From: Thermoguttaceae bacterium
Lineage (GTDB): Bacteria; Planctomycetota; Planctomycetia; Pirellulales; Thermoguttaceae
Direction of reading: 5' to 3'
Assembly: GCA_017937485.1 (NCBI GenBank)
Contig: JAGBDN010000083.1
Span: 1 to 64,000, forward strand
DNA length: 64,000 bases
Shown: positions 8,547 to 16,649 of the stretch, piece after piece
How the letters are laid out: every line of letters begins with the position of its first letter
Numbering within the stretch: the first letter of the stretch is position 1
Notes under the pieces: generated by a model
What the model was told of the DNA's origin: nothing
The model's database searches: none
What the model saw: only the letters and a program-made list of their open reading frames with translations
Program-made: the position numbers and the translations under genes

Positions 8547-9776
8547 TCATTCGATCGAATCGGCGGGCCCGACCGCGATAGCAAACGGGTTGTCGAACGG
8601 ATATTTCTCCATCGTCGCGGCGATTTCGTCGAGCGTCGTTTCTCGAACGATTTTCAAATCGTCGGCGACGGAACGGTACCGACGCGCCGTCAGCCATTCG
8701 GAACCGACCGAGAAAAGCCGGGACTGCGGACGCTCGGCGCTCAACGCGATGCGAGTGCGGAGCTTATTTTTCGCTCGCGCCAACTCCTCTTCGCCGATTC
8801 CTTCGGAGCGCGCTTCGGCCAAAATTTCGCGAATCGTCGCGACGTTCTCGACGACGTCCTCCGGTCGACAGCAGAGCGAAGCGCAGAAGAACCCGGCGTC
8901 GGAGAAGTCGGCGAACGACGTCGTCGCGGAGTCGGCGCGTCCGGAGTCGACCAACTCCCAAAAGAGCCGGCTCCCGACGTCGTCCCCCAACACGACCGCC
9001 AAAATCGCCGCCGCGTACCGATCGGCGTCCCCCGCCGCCGGAGCGTCGACGAGCTGCAGAACGTACTCTTGCGCCGCCGACTCCCGTTTGACGACGCAGG
9101 TCTCGCGCTTGCCGGTCGGTCGCCAACTTTCTCGCGACGTCTCGAACGGTTTCCAAGCGCCGCAAGCCGCGTCGACTTGTTTAACGAGCCGGTCGAAATC
9201 GATCTGCCCGGTCGCCGCGAAAACGACGTTCGACGGACTGTACCGCCGTTCGAAATAGTCGCGCATTTGGTCGGCGGTCAACGCGGAAACCGACTCCCGG
9301 CTCCCAAGAACGCTCCGCGACAACGGGTGCCCGGCGAAAAAGAGTTCGCGACACTTTTCGTCGACCCCGAACGGCGGTTGATCCTCGTACATCTTAATTT
9401 CTTCGAGGATAACGTTTTTCTCCATTTCAAAGTCTTCGGTTCGAAGCGCCGGACGGAGCATGTCGCCGAAAAGCGCGACCGCGCGGTCGGTCAACTCCGG
9501 CAACGTTTTGGCGTAATAAGCGGTCGTTTCCTCCGACGTGAAAGCGTTCGAGACCCCGCCGAGTTCGTCGAGTTCGCGGTTGACCGTCTCCGCGTCGCGC
9601 CGCTCGGAGCCTTTGAAGACCATATGTTCGAGAAAATGGCTGACGCCGGCGATTTCGTCGGTTTCGTCGCGCGAACCGGTTCGAACGAAGAAACCGAGCG
9701 CCGTCGAGCGGGCCGCGTCGTTGATTTCCGCAATAATTTCGAGCCCGTTGTCGAGCGTCGTCGTTTGAAATTTCAT
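8547..9776 (-). CDS. M16-family zinc metallopeptidase (insulinase/processing-peptidase type)
   Basis: 409 residues. The inverted zinc motif HFLEH (residues 47-51) is present, as is the downstream glutamate in NVILEEIKMYEDQP. The conserved ELDELGGVSNAFTSEETTAY follows HFLEH as in bacterial PqqL/YmxG-like peptidases. The C-terminal half is the inactive M16_C domain containing YSPSNVVFAATGQIDFD. This is a single-chain, half-length member, as in mitochondrial processing peptidase subunits. No signal peptide is visible, so it should be cytoplasmic. ATG 9776 with GGGAA upstream is preferred over the ATG at 9857, whose extra 27 residues are basic and unlike the family. Confidence 0.92.
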   Translation of the reverse strand: MKFQTTTLDNGLEIIAEINDAARSTALGFFVRTGSRDETDEIAGVSHFLEHMVFKGSERRDAETVNRELDELGGVSNAFTSEETTAYYAKTLPELTDRAVALFGDMLRPALRTEDFEMEKNVILEEIKMYEDQPPFGVDEKCRELFFAGHPLSRSVLGSRESVSALTADQMRDYFERRYSPSNVVFAATGQIDFDRLVKQVDAACGAWKPFETSRESWRPTGKRETCVVKRESAAQEYVLQLVDAPAAGDADRYAAAILAVVLGDDVGSRLFWELVDSGRADSATTSFADFSDAGFFCASLCCRPEDVVENVATIREILAEARSEGIGEEELARAKNKLRTRIALSAERPQSRLFSVGSEWLTARRYRSVADDLKIVRETTLDEIAATMEKYPFDNPFAIAVGPADSIE

Positions 9777-9909
9777 TTTTCGTTCCCAACGTCGATTCGA
9801 CGAGCGACCGACGATTGTCGCGACGCTTGCTCGACGCCTCAAACCGCCGCCAAGCAACGCCTATCTTTCTTACTTTACCCGTTTTAACAAAAAACATTCC
9901 CTCGAACGT

Positions 9910-9936
9910 TTTATATTTTAATAAAAATATCGTCAA
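9910..9936 (-). promoter_or_regulatory. Possible promoter of the M16 peptidase gene
   Basis: Minus strand: TTGACG (9936-9931) with TATAAA (9915-9910) after only 15 nt. The spacer is short, so the exact -10 is uncertain. Confidence 0.4.
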
Positions 9937-10012
9937 ACGCGAGAAAAAAAACGACGCCGACGAAAAAAAAAGAGGAAAATCAAGGAATTTTAGAAAAAAT
10001 CGGGGGGGGCTC

Positions 10013-10041
10013 TTGAAATTTCAACGGCTTTCGACTATCAT
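10013..10041 (+). promoter_or_regulatory. Promoter of the EF-G-like gene
   Basis: TTGAAA (10013-10018), 17-nt spacer, TATCAT (10036-10041). The start would be near 10048, leaving a leader of about 265 nt. Confidence 0.65.
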
Positions 10042-10164
10042 TTAATATTGACGCTCGACGACGGTTTGAGCGCGCCCTGAAATTTTGTGGCTTCAACAGG
10101 TCCGACGAAGCCAAGGCGGCGCGTTTTCAAAACGACGCTCGAAGCGACCGAAAAATATTGATTC

Positions 10165-10227
10165 CGCGCCTCTTTGTTCCCAGTCCAAGAGCGAACGAGG
10201 CGCGACGTCGGTTATTTTTAACCGACG
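10165..10227 (+). promoter_or_regulatory. Two hairpins in the leader of the EF-G-like gene
   Basis: Stem 1 pairs CGCGCCTC (10165-10172) with GAGGCGCG (10197-10204). Stem 2 pairs CGTCGGTTA (10206-10214) with TAACCGACG (10219-10227) around a TTTT loop. No T-run follows, so these are structured leader elements rather than a plain terminator. Their function is unknown. Confidence 0.5.
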
Positions 10228-10312
10228 CCTAATCGTTAATCGCAAACTTGAACCGAGGCGCCGCTTTTTGTCCGGCGCGGTCGGCGTAATTTTCAAATCG
10301 AGGTAACAGTCT

Positions 10313-12415
10313 ATGGCGACGATCAATCCTGCTAACATTCGCAACATTGTCTTGTGCGGTCACGGCGGTTCCGGCAAAACCACGATGACCGACTCCTTCC
10401 TGAACGTTTCCGGCAAACTGAAGCAACCGACGGCCAGCGTCGACGCCGGCACGAGCATTTGCGACTTCGACGACGAAGAAAAAGCGCACAAGTACACGAT
10501 CGAAACCTCCTGCGTCAACTTCGATTACGCCGGCAAACGTTTCCACGTCTTCGACTCCCCCGGTTATCCGGACTTCATCGGCGGCGCGATCGGCGCGATG
10601 GGCGCCGCGGACACCGCCGCGATCGTCGTCAACGCCCAAGCGGGCCTCGAAGTCAACACCCGTCGCGTCTTCAAAGAAGCGAAAGCGGCCGGTTTGGGTC
10701 GCGTCGTCATCATTTCGAAGATGGACGCCGACAACATTAAGTTCGACGAACTCGTCGACAACATTCGCGACGTCTTCGGCCCGGAAGCCGTCCTCTTCAA
10801 CGTCCCGGTCGGTAGCGGCGCGAACTTCAGCGGCGTCGTCAGCGCCCTGAAACCGACGGAAGCCGCCGGCGCCCTCGTCGACCCGAACGAACTGCACGAA
10901 CAACTCATCGAAACGATCGTCTCCGTCGACGACGCCGCGATGGAACGCTACTTCGAAGGCGAACTCCCGAACGACGAAGAACTCGCCCAACTGATCGCCA
11001 AGGGCATTAAAGAAGAATCGTTGATTCCGATCTTCTGCGTTTCGACGAAAACCGGCGTCGGGATGACCGAACTCCTCGACGCGCTCGCCGCTTACGCCCT
11101 CCCGGCCGACGCGATCACCCGCGTCGCGAAGAACGCCGACGGCGAAGACGTCGAAATCGTCGCCGATCCGGAAGGCTCCGTCGTCGCGCAAGTTTTCAAG
11201 ACCCGCGTCGACCCCTTCGTCCAAAAGATCAACTACATTCGCGTTCACCGCGGCGTCCTGAAGACCGGCGCGAACGTTCCGCTCGTCGGTTCCCGCAAAG
11301 GCTTTAAAGTCGCGCAACTCTTCGAAGTCCTCGCGAACGACCTGCAACCGGTCGACGAAGCGGGCCCGGGTATGATCGTCGCCGTTACGAAGACGGACGA
11401 ACTCCGCACCGGCGCGACCCTCGGCGACGTCGAAATGCCGGCGTTCGGCTTCCCGACCCCGATGGTCGGTTTGGCCGCGTTCCCGAAGAGCCGCGGCGAC
11501 GAAGCGAAGGTCTCCGGCGCGCTCGGCAAACTCGCCGAAGAAGATTCGACGTTCCGCGTCGAACGCAACGAGCAAACGAAACAGCTCGTCATCACCGGGA
11601 TGAGCGAACTTCACCTGCAAATTTTGCAAGAACGCCTGAAGCGTCGCGACAAGGTCGAACTCGAAACGAAAGAACCGAAGATTCCGTACCGCGAAACGAT
11701 CCAACAAAAAGCGGAAGGGATGTACCGCCACAAGAAACAATCGGGCGGCGCGGGCCAATTCGGCGAAGTTCACGTCCGTTTGTATCCGTTCCCGGGCGGC
11801 ACCGATCCGGAAGAATTCGCGACGAACAAAGACCGCTTCCCGTCGATGAAAGAATGGAAGTACTTCCCGGAAAACAACTTCCTGTGGATCGACTCCGTCG
11901 TCGGCGGCACGATTCCGGCGAACTTTATGCCGGCGATCGACAAGGGCTTTAAAGAACGTATGGAACGCGGCGTTATCGCCGGTTTCCACGTCCAAGACCT
12001 TTGCGCGGAAGTCCACTTCGGCAAGCACCACCCGGTCGACAGTAACGAACAAGCGTTCAAGACGGCGGCGTCGAACGCGTTCAAAGTTACCTTTATGGAC
12101 GCGCGTCCGGCCCTCCTCGAACCGATCGTCAACCTCGACGTTACGGTTCCGGTCGACAAGGTCGGGGACGTCAACTCCGACGTCGTCGCGGCGCGCCGCG
12201 GTCGTCCGTTGGGCGTCGAAGACGCGGGCGGCGGGTTCCAAACGGTCAAAGCGGAAGTTCCGCTCGCCGAAGTTACGACCTATAACCGCGCGTTAGCCAG
12301 TATGACCGGCGGTCAAGGCAGTTACACGATCGAGTTCAACCGTTACGACGTCGTTCCGGGGAACATCCAACAAGAAATCATCGCGAAAGCGGAACTCAAG
12401 GAAGAAGAAGAGTAA
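10313..12415 (+). CDS. Elongation factor G-like translational GTPase (divergent paralog type)
   Basis: 700 residues with full EF-G architecture. The P-loop is GHGGSGKT (16-23) instead of the canonical AHIDAGKT, G3 is DSPGYPDF instead of DTPGHVDF, and G4 is SKMD. The C-terminal domains IV/V contain YRHKKQSGGAGQFGEVHVR and end in an acidic EEEE tail. These P-loop and G3 variants are typical of the EF-G-like second paralogs (FusA2/EF-G2 group), whose roles in translocation or recycling are less settled than those of FusA. The downstream pair of hairpins ends the transcript, and the thioredoxin gene follows separately. GAGG precedes ATG 10313. A canonical fusA is expected elsewhere in the genome. 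Confidence 0.9.
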   Translation: MATINPANIRNIVLCGHGGSGKTTMTDSFLNVSGKLKQPTASVDAGTSICDFDDEEKAHKYTIETSCVNFDYAGKRFHVFDSPGYPDFIGGAIGAMGAADTAAIVVNAQAGLEVNTRRVFKEAKAAGLGRVVIISKMDADNIKFDELVDNIRDVFGPEAVLFNVPVGSGANFSGVVSALKPTEAAGALVDPNELHEQLIETIVSVDDAAMERYFEGELPNDEELAQLIAKGIKEESLIPIFCVSTKTGVGMTELLDALAAYALPADAITRVAKNADGEDVEIVADPEGSVVAQVFKTRVDPFVQKINYIRVHRGVLKTGANVPLVGSRKGFKVAQLFEVLANDLQPVDEAGPGMIVAVTKTDELRTGATLGDVEMPAFGFPTPMVGLAAFPKSRGDEAKVSGALGKLAEEDSTFRVERNEQTKQLVITGMSELHLQILQERLKRRDKVELETKEPKIPYRETIQQKAEGMYRHKKQSGGAGQFGEVHVRLYPFPGGTDPEEFATNKDRFPSMKEWKYFPENNFLWIDSVVGGTIPANFMPAIDKGFKERMERGVIAGFHVQDLCAEVHFGKHHPVDSNEQAFKTAASNAFKVTFMDARPALLEPIVNLDVTVPVDKVGDVNSDVVAARRGRPLGVEDAGGGFQTVKAEVPLAEVTTYNRALASMTGGQGSYTIEFNRYDVVPGNIQQEIIAKAELKEEEE

Positions 12416-12444
12416 TCTTAACTTACTTCCGAACCGCCGCTTAA

Positions 12445-12500
12445 CGTCGGAGAAAACGAAGCGCTTTAACGTTCGCGTTCGCGTTTTCCCTTCTCCGACG
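12445..12500 (+). terminator. Long-loop hairpin after the EF-G-like gene
   Basis: CGTCGGAGAA (12445-12454) pairs with TTCTCCGACG (12491-12500). It is GC-rich without a T-run; it may act together with the next hairpin. Confidence 0.45.
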
Positions 12501-12511
12501 AACGCGTAAAG

Positions 12512-12554
12512 ACGAAAACGCCGCCGAGCCGCAAGGTTTCGACGGCGTTTTCGT
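12512..12554. terminator. Second hairpin after the EF-G-like gene
   Basis: ACGAAAACGCCG (12512-12523) pairs with CGGCGTTTTCGT (12543-12554), a perfect 12-bp stem with a TTTT tract inside the 3' arm. Confidence 0.65.
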
Positions 12555-12768
12555 ATACCTCCAAGAAACGCCGCGCCAAACTCGCCGCCAAGACGAGAAG
12601 ACGCGCTGTTTAAAGAAACTTTAACGGCGTTAAACCTTCGTTTACGCGCGCCGGTTTCGTCCGCCCGACGAATCCGCGTCAAGTTTAACGATTTTAACGC
12701 CGCGTCCTAAAAATTCCCGCTCCGTCGCGCTTCGCCGACGTTTCGAGCGTTTAACGAAAGGATTGAAT

Positions 12769-13092
12769 ATGAGCGAAATTCTCGAACTGCAAGAAGCGGA
12801 TTTCGACGCGAAAGTGTTGCAAGAAACGCGTCCGGTGTTGGTCGACTTCTGGTCGCCGACGTGCGGGCCGTGCCGCGCGCTCGCGCCGGTCGTCGCCGCG
12901 TTGGCGCAAGCGAACGGCGATTCGGCGGTAATCGCGAAAGCGAACGCGTTTGAAACGGCGAACCTCGCCGCGAAACTCGGCGTCGCCGCGCTTCCGACGA
13001 TTTTAGTTTTCAAGAACGGCGAAGTCGTCGCTCGCCTGACCGGCGTTCAAAAGCAAGCGACGCTCCAAGACCTGCTCGACGCGAACAAATAA
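12769..13092 (+). CDS. Thioredoxin
   Basis: 107 residues, the usual thioredoxin length. The active site is SPTCGPCRALAP (CGPC at 32-35) and the cis-proline loop is AALPTILVFKNGEVV. It should be a cytoplasmic disulfide reductase fed by thioredoxin reductase, which is not in the window. The conserved Trp before CGPC is replaced (SPTCGPC rather than WCGPC), a common variation. A TTG at 12763 is in frame, but ATG 12769 has GAAAGGA at 12756-12762 at ideal spacing and is the better start. It is monocistronic by position. Confidence 0.93.
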   Translation: MSEILELQEADFDAKVLQETRPVLVDFWSPTCGPCRALAPVVAALAQANGDSAVIAKANAFETANLAAKLGVAALPTILVFKNGEVVARLTGVQKQATLQDLLDANK

Positions 13093-13159
13093 GCGCGACG
13101 CTCGCCGCGCTCGCTCGGTCGGTCTCGACGCTTCCGACGATCGGTCGAGCCGCGGCTCT

Positions 13160-13285
13160 TCAACGTCGAAAACGTCGACCGGTCAACTTAAACGCGCTTC
13201 GACGTTGAAAACGCCGTTCGTCGACTTGACGCCTTTCAACGCTGAAAACGCGTTCGTCGACTTAACGCTCCTCAACGTTGAAAAC
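13160..13285. repeat. Four spaced copies of TCAACGTTGAAAACG-like motif
   Basis: Near-identical 14-15-mers (TCAACGTCGAAAACG, TCGACGTTGAAAACG, TCAACGCTGAAAACG, TCAACGTTGAAAACG) start at 13160, 13199, 13237 and 13272. CGTTCGTCGACTT segments lie between the later copies. Each contains an AACGTT-type core. The region is downstream of the thioredoxin gene and before its strong terminator. Confidence 0.6.
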
Positions 13286-13299
13286 GCGACAATAACAAA

Positions 13300-13337
13300 G
13301 GGCGCGCCGTTTTTCTCAACGGCGCGCCCTCTTTTTT
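13300..13337 (+). terminator. Strong intrinsic terminator for the thioredoxin gene
   Basis: GGGCGCGCCGTT (13300-13311) pairs perfectly with AACGGCGCGCCC (13318-13329), followed by TCTTTTTT. Confidence 0.9.
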
Positions 13338-13470
13338 CGTTCGACAACGCGGCGCGACATTAACGGTTAAACCGAATCTGCGCCGTCTTTTAATCGCGTC
13401 GGCGTTTTTCCCAACGGCGCGCCCTCCTTTTTTTCGTCCGACAATGCGACCGATTTTAACGGTTAAAACG
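13307..13470. repeat. Direct repeat that duplicated half of a terminator
   Basis: About 66 bp at 13307-13372 is repeated with changes at 13402-13470 (TTTTTC-C/T-CAACGGCGCGCCCTC-T-run, then TTAACGGTTAAA). The second copy lacks the left stem arm, so it is a terminator remnant. Confidence 0.65.
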
Positions 13471-13478
13471 GTTTTGCG

Positions 13479-14366
13479 TTATTTCTTCACAACTTCGTCG
13501 GCGATTTTTTCGAGCGTCGCGGCGTTTTCGGCGGCGACGTCTTTCGGCGCTTTCCCGGCGTCGGCGAGTTTCGCGAAGAGCCCGACCGGCGACTTCCCGG
13601 TAATCGTCTTGAAGAAGACGCAACCGGCCAAATACGTTCCGGTCGCGTTCGGATGGAACGGCTTTTGCCCCGGTTCGTCGCAGTAAAGATCGATTTTCGT
13701 TTCGTTTTTAACGCGTTCGAACGCTTCGCCGACCGGAACGACGGTCGCGCCGGTCTTCTCCGCCAACGCGGCGACGCCCCCTTGAATCCCGTCTTTCAAC
13801 GTCGCGACGATCTTTTCGTCCGCCTTTTTATTGTAACGTTTTTCCCAAGCGGCGATCGTTTCGGCTTTTTTCGCGTCGTCGTCGCCGTATCCGGCGAACA
13901 TTCCGTCGCAACGTCCCCAAGTTTGGTAAAGTAAAACGGTCGTATCGGCGCAATTTGCGCGCGCCAAATCGACCATTTTCGCGCCGAATTCGAGATATTG
14001 TTCGCGTTCGTTGACCGTTCCGGCGCTTTGCTCTTGCAGAACGACGTAATCCCAAGCGGCGGTCTTCAAGACTTCCGGCGTCGGCGTAAACTTCCCGTTT
14101 TTCGGAACTTCGCCGTTGAAATGTTGACGCAACCGCCAACCGCCGGGCGCGTTGCGAACCGCTTTCGTCGGAACGCCGGAAACGTTCAACATATTTTGAA
14201 CGACGTCGTTCAGCGAGTTAAAGAAGGTAAAACTGTTTCCGACGAACAAAATTTGCGTCGTTTTTCCGTTTTCGTTCGTTTGCGCCGCCGCGTCGTCCGC
14301 GTTCGCCGTCCCGATCGTCGCCGCGCCAAACAAAAAAGCGCCAAAAATCGCGAGCCATTTTTTCAT
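13479..14366 (-). CDS. Secreted SGNH/GDSL-like hydrolase
   Basis: 295 residues. A signal peptide (KKWLAIFGAFLFGAATIGTA, cleavage after ANA) precedes the SGNH block I motif QILFVGNSFTFFNSL with nucleophile Ser45. Block II-like GGWRLRQHF, block III-like VVLQEQSAG, and a terminal catalytic His in KPFHPNATGTYLAG are also visible. This resembles DUF4886/SGNH hydrolases that deacylate carbohydrates in gut and soil bacteria. The product is probably periplasmic. ATG 14366 is chosen because GGGGA precedes it and the signal peptide begins there; a longer in-frame extension to 14492 would overlap the promoter zone and is basic. Substrate unknown. Confidence 0.85.
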   Translation of the reverse strand: MKKWLAIFGAFLFGAATIGTANADDAAAQTNENGKTTQILFVGNSFTFFNSLNDVVQNMLNVSGVPTKAVRNAPGGWRLRQHFNGEVPKNGKFTPTPEVLKTAAWDYVVLQEQSAGTVNEREQYLEFGAKMVDLARANCADTTVLLYQTWGRCDGMFAGYGDDDAKKAETIAAWEKRYNKKADEKIVATLKDGIQGGVAALAEKTGATVVPVGEAFERVKNETKIDLYCDEPGQKPFHPNATGTYLAGCVFFKTITGKSPVGLFAKLADAGKAPKDVAAENAATLEKIADEVVKK

Positions 14367-14513
14367 TTTTATTCCCCGTTTCAATAAAAGCGTTGAAAAT
14401 CGAATTAAAATCGCTCGGAAAACGCGCCGCGTCGCCGTCGAACCGCGCAACCGCCGCCTTCCAAAGCAAAAAAGAAGCCGACGAACGCGCAACCGCCGTC
14501 CGCCGACTTTCCC

Positions 14514-14542
14514 ATTTTAACCAATTCGCCGCCGCAAGTCAA
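14514..14542 (-). promoter_or_regulatory. Promoter of the SGNH hydrolase gene
   Basis: Minus strand: TTGACT (14542-14537), 17-nt spacer, TAAAAT (14519-14514). Leader of about 140 nt. Confidence 0.6.
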
Positions 14543-14570
14543 CGCGCCGCGCCCCAAAGCGAGCAAAAAA

Positions 14571-14785
14571 ACGACGCCGACGCGTCAAAAGCAAGCCAAA
14601 AACGACGCGACGAACGTCGAAAAGCGAACAAAAAAACGACGCGCCAAACGTCAAAACGACGCCGACGCGTCAAAAGCAAGCCAAAAACGACGCGACGAAC
14701 GCCGAAAAGCGGAAAAAAACGACGCGCCAAACGTCAAAAAGCGGGCCCCCAACGACGCGCCAAACGTCAAAACGACGCCGACGCA
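14571..14785. repeat. Intergenic tandem repeat, 85-bp period with shorter sub-repeats
   Basis: GCCGACGCGTCAAAAGCAAG recurs at 14576 and 14661 (85-bp period), and a diverged third start lies at 14777. The sub-unit ACGACGCGCCAAACGTCAAA occurs near 14636, 14719 and 14751. It lies between the lpdA terminator and the SGNH promoter. No plausible gene covers it; the open frame there starts at TTG and is Lys/Arg-rich low complexity. Confidence 0.75.
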
Positions 14786-14863
14786 AGAAAAAACGGCAAG
14801 AAAACAAGAAAAGTCGCGACGACGAACGTCAAAACATCGCCGTCGCGACCCCAAAACGCTAAG

Positions 14864-14886
14864 AAAAACGACGCGGCGAGCGTCGT
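14864..14886 (-). terminator. Intrinsic terminator of lpdA
   Basis: On the minus strand ACGACGC (14886-14880) pairs with GCGTCGT (14874-14868) around a 5-nt loop and is followed by TTTTTCTT. Confidence 0.7.
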
Positions 14887-14922
14887 CCCCAACCGCGCTC
14901 TTATCTATTTTGCGCAAATCGC

Positions 14923-16365
14923 TTATTTTTCAACGATTGAGCGCGCCGCGTCTTGCAACGCTTCGCTGAACGTCGGGTGCGGATGAATCGTCGCGACAAA
15001 ATCGGCGGCGGTCAGCCCGGCTTTGAGCGCGACGGCGACTTCCGCGATCATATCGGTCGCTCGCGGCGCCAACATTTGCGCGCCGAGCAGTTTCCCGGTC
15101 GCCGCGTCCGCGACCACCTTAACGAGACCGGAGTCGACGCCCGCCGACTGCGCCCGACCGTTCGCCGGAACGCGGAACGTCCCGACTTCGACCGCCAGCC
15201 CCGCTTCCGTCGCCGCGCTCTCCGAAAGGCCGACTAAGCCGATCTCCGGCGTCGAGTAAACGCAACTCGGAACGACGTCGTAATTCATCGCGACGTCGAA
15301 GTTTCCGGCGCAAGCGCGCGCCGCGACGCGGGCCTGTTCCGACGCGACGTGCGCCAGCTGAATCTTCCCGGTCGCGTCGCCGATCGCGAAAATGTTCGGA
15401 ACGTTCGTTCGCAAAAACTCGTCGACCTCGACGAAACCGCGAGCCGTCGTCGCGACGCCCGCCGCTTCGAGCCCGAGTTCGCGCGTCGCCGGGGAACGCC
15501 CGACGCAAACGACGCAACGTTCCGCCTCGACCGTCTTAATTTCGCCCTTTTCCTCGAACGAAACGACCGTTTCAACCGGCGCCGCTTCGCCGTTTTCCCC
15601 ATTTTGTCCCGCCGTCGCGTCGATTTGCGTTACTTTAACGCCGGTTTTGACGTCGATTTTCCATTTCTTGAACTGCCGCGCGAGAAGTTTCGTCAATTCC
15701 GGGTCGACCGCGAGCAAAATCCCGGGCGCGCCTTCCAAAATCGTTACTTTTTTCCCGAGCGCCGCCAACAAGGTCGCGAACTCGACGCCGATCACCCCGC
15801 CGCCGACGATTACAGCGCTTTCCGGAAGGGCGGACGCCGTCAACAGCTCGTCGCTCGTCCAAACTTCCGGCGATTCGAGCCCCGGAATCGGCGGCCGCGA
15901 CGGGTTCGCGCCGACGGCGACGACGATTTTCGCCGCTTCGATCTCGAACGGCTCCGCGTCGGCGGCGGACGAAGCGGTCGGTTCGACGCGAATCGTCGTC
16001 GCGCTCGTCAAAACGCCGCGACCGAAAAGAACGTCGACGCCCGCCGCCTTTTCGAGATTCTTGATTCCCGTTCGCGACTGCGAAACGACTTTCTCGCGTC
16101 GAGCGTTCGCGACCGAATAATCGAACGAAACGTCGGTCGCCGAAACGCCGAATTTCGCCGCTTCGAGCGCTTCGCGGTAAACTTCCGCGCTGTGCAGGAG
16201 CGTTTTCGTCGGAATGCACCCGCGATTCAGGCAGGTTCCGCCGAGCTCCCGCGCTTCGATCAGCGCCGTTTTCAACCCCAACCGCGCGCAGTCGAGCGCG
16301 CAAACGTATCCGCCGGGCCCGGCGCCCAAAATCGCGACGTCGTATCGCTTCGTTTCGGTCGTCAT
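14923..16365 (-). CDS. lpdA: Dihydrolipoyl dehydrogenase (E3)
   Basis: 480 residues. This FAD enzyme reoxidises dihydrolipoyl groups of 2-oxoacid dehydrogenases and of the glycine cleavage H protein, passing electrons to NAD+. Visible are the FAD-binding motif ILGAGPGGYVCALD (12-25), the redox disulfide GGTCLNRGCIPTK (Cys45/Cys50), the NAD-binding GGGVIGVEFATLLAALGKKV, the second FAD contact FAIGDATG, and the C-terminal catalytic HPHPTFSEAL. All key residues are present. It stands alone, without E1/E2 genes, so it may serve several complexes, including the glycine cleavage system whose P protein is encoded at 35-38 kb. AAAGGA lies upstream of ATG 16365. Two imperfect hairpins separate it from the upstream aldolase-like gene. 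Confidence 0.96.
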   Translation of the reverse strand: MTTETKRYDVAILGAGPGGYVCALDCARLGLKTALIEARELGGTCLNRGCIPTKTLLHSAEVYREALEAAKFGVSATDVSFDYSVANARREKVVSQSRTGIKNLEKAAGVDVLFGRGVLTSATTIRVEPTASSAADAEPFEIEAAKIVVAVGANPSRPPIPGLESPEVWTSDELLTASALPESAVIVGGGVIGVEFATLLAALGKKVTILEGAPGILLAVDPELTKLLARQFKKWKIDVKTGVKVTQIDATAGQNGENGEAAPVETVVSFEEKGEIKTVEAERCVVCVGRSPATRELGLEAAGVATTARGFVEVDEFLRTNVPNIFAIGDATGKIQLAHVASEQARVAARACAGNFDVAMNYDVVPSCVYSTPEIGLVGLSESAATEAGLAVEVGTFRVPANGRAQSAGVDSGLVKVVADAATGKLLGAQMLAPRATDMIAEVAVALKAGLTAADFVATIHPHPTFSEALQDAARSIVEK

Positions 16366-16512
16366 TTCGCGACGTTCCTTTCGTTATTTTTACTATTTTC
16401 GCTATTTTATCGTCGATAAGCGACGTCGACGCCGCCGATTCTCAATAAACGGCGGCGTCGAACGTCCGTATAATCGTTAATTATTAACATTTTGGGCCAA
16501 AACGCCCCCGAA

Positions 16513-16635
16513 ACCGCCGATTTCCGCTAAGGAACCGGCGATTCGCTCGTTTAAACGCTCCGAAATCAAATCTCGGGCGGAAACGAAACGCGAAACGCCG
16601 GATTTACCGTTAAGGAACGGCGGTCGCGCTCGCCA
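16513..16635. repeat. Two direct copies of an imperfect hairpin, about 84 bp apart
   Basis: CCGATTTCCGCTAAGGAACC (from 16516) and the related CCGGATTTACCGTTAAGGAA (from 16598) share order and stem logic (CCG...TAAGGAAC.GGCG). Each can fold with a CTTAA/GCTAA loop. They lie in the 284-bp gap between the aldolase-like gene and lpdA and may be weak terminators or processing sites. Confidence 0.5.
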
Positions 16636-16649
16636 AAATTCGCCGTCGA

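Noticed and set aside
10229-12241. 670-codon open frame on the minus strand
   Set aside because: It lies antisense to the EF-G-like gene. The protein is Arg/Asp/Val/Phe-rich without motifs, as expected from the reverse complement of NCG-rich codons.
14393-14986. 197-codon Lys/Arg-rich plus-strand frame
   Set aside because: Starts at TTG, has no Shine-Dalgarno, runs through tandem repeats, overlaps the SGNH promoter and the end of lpdA.
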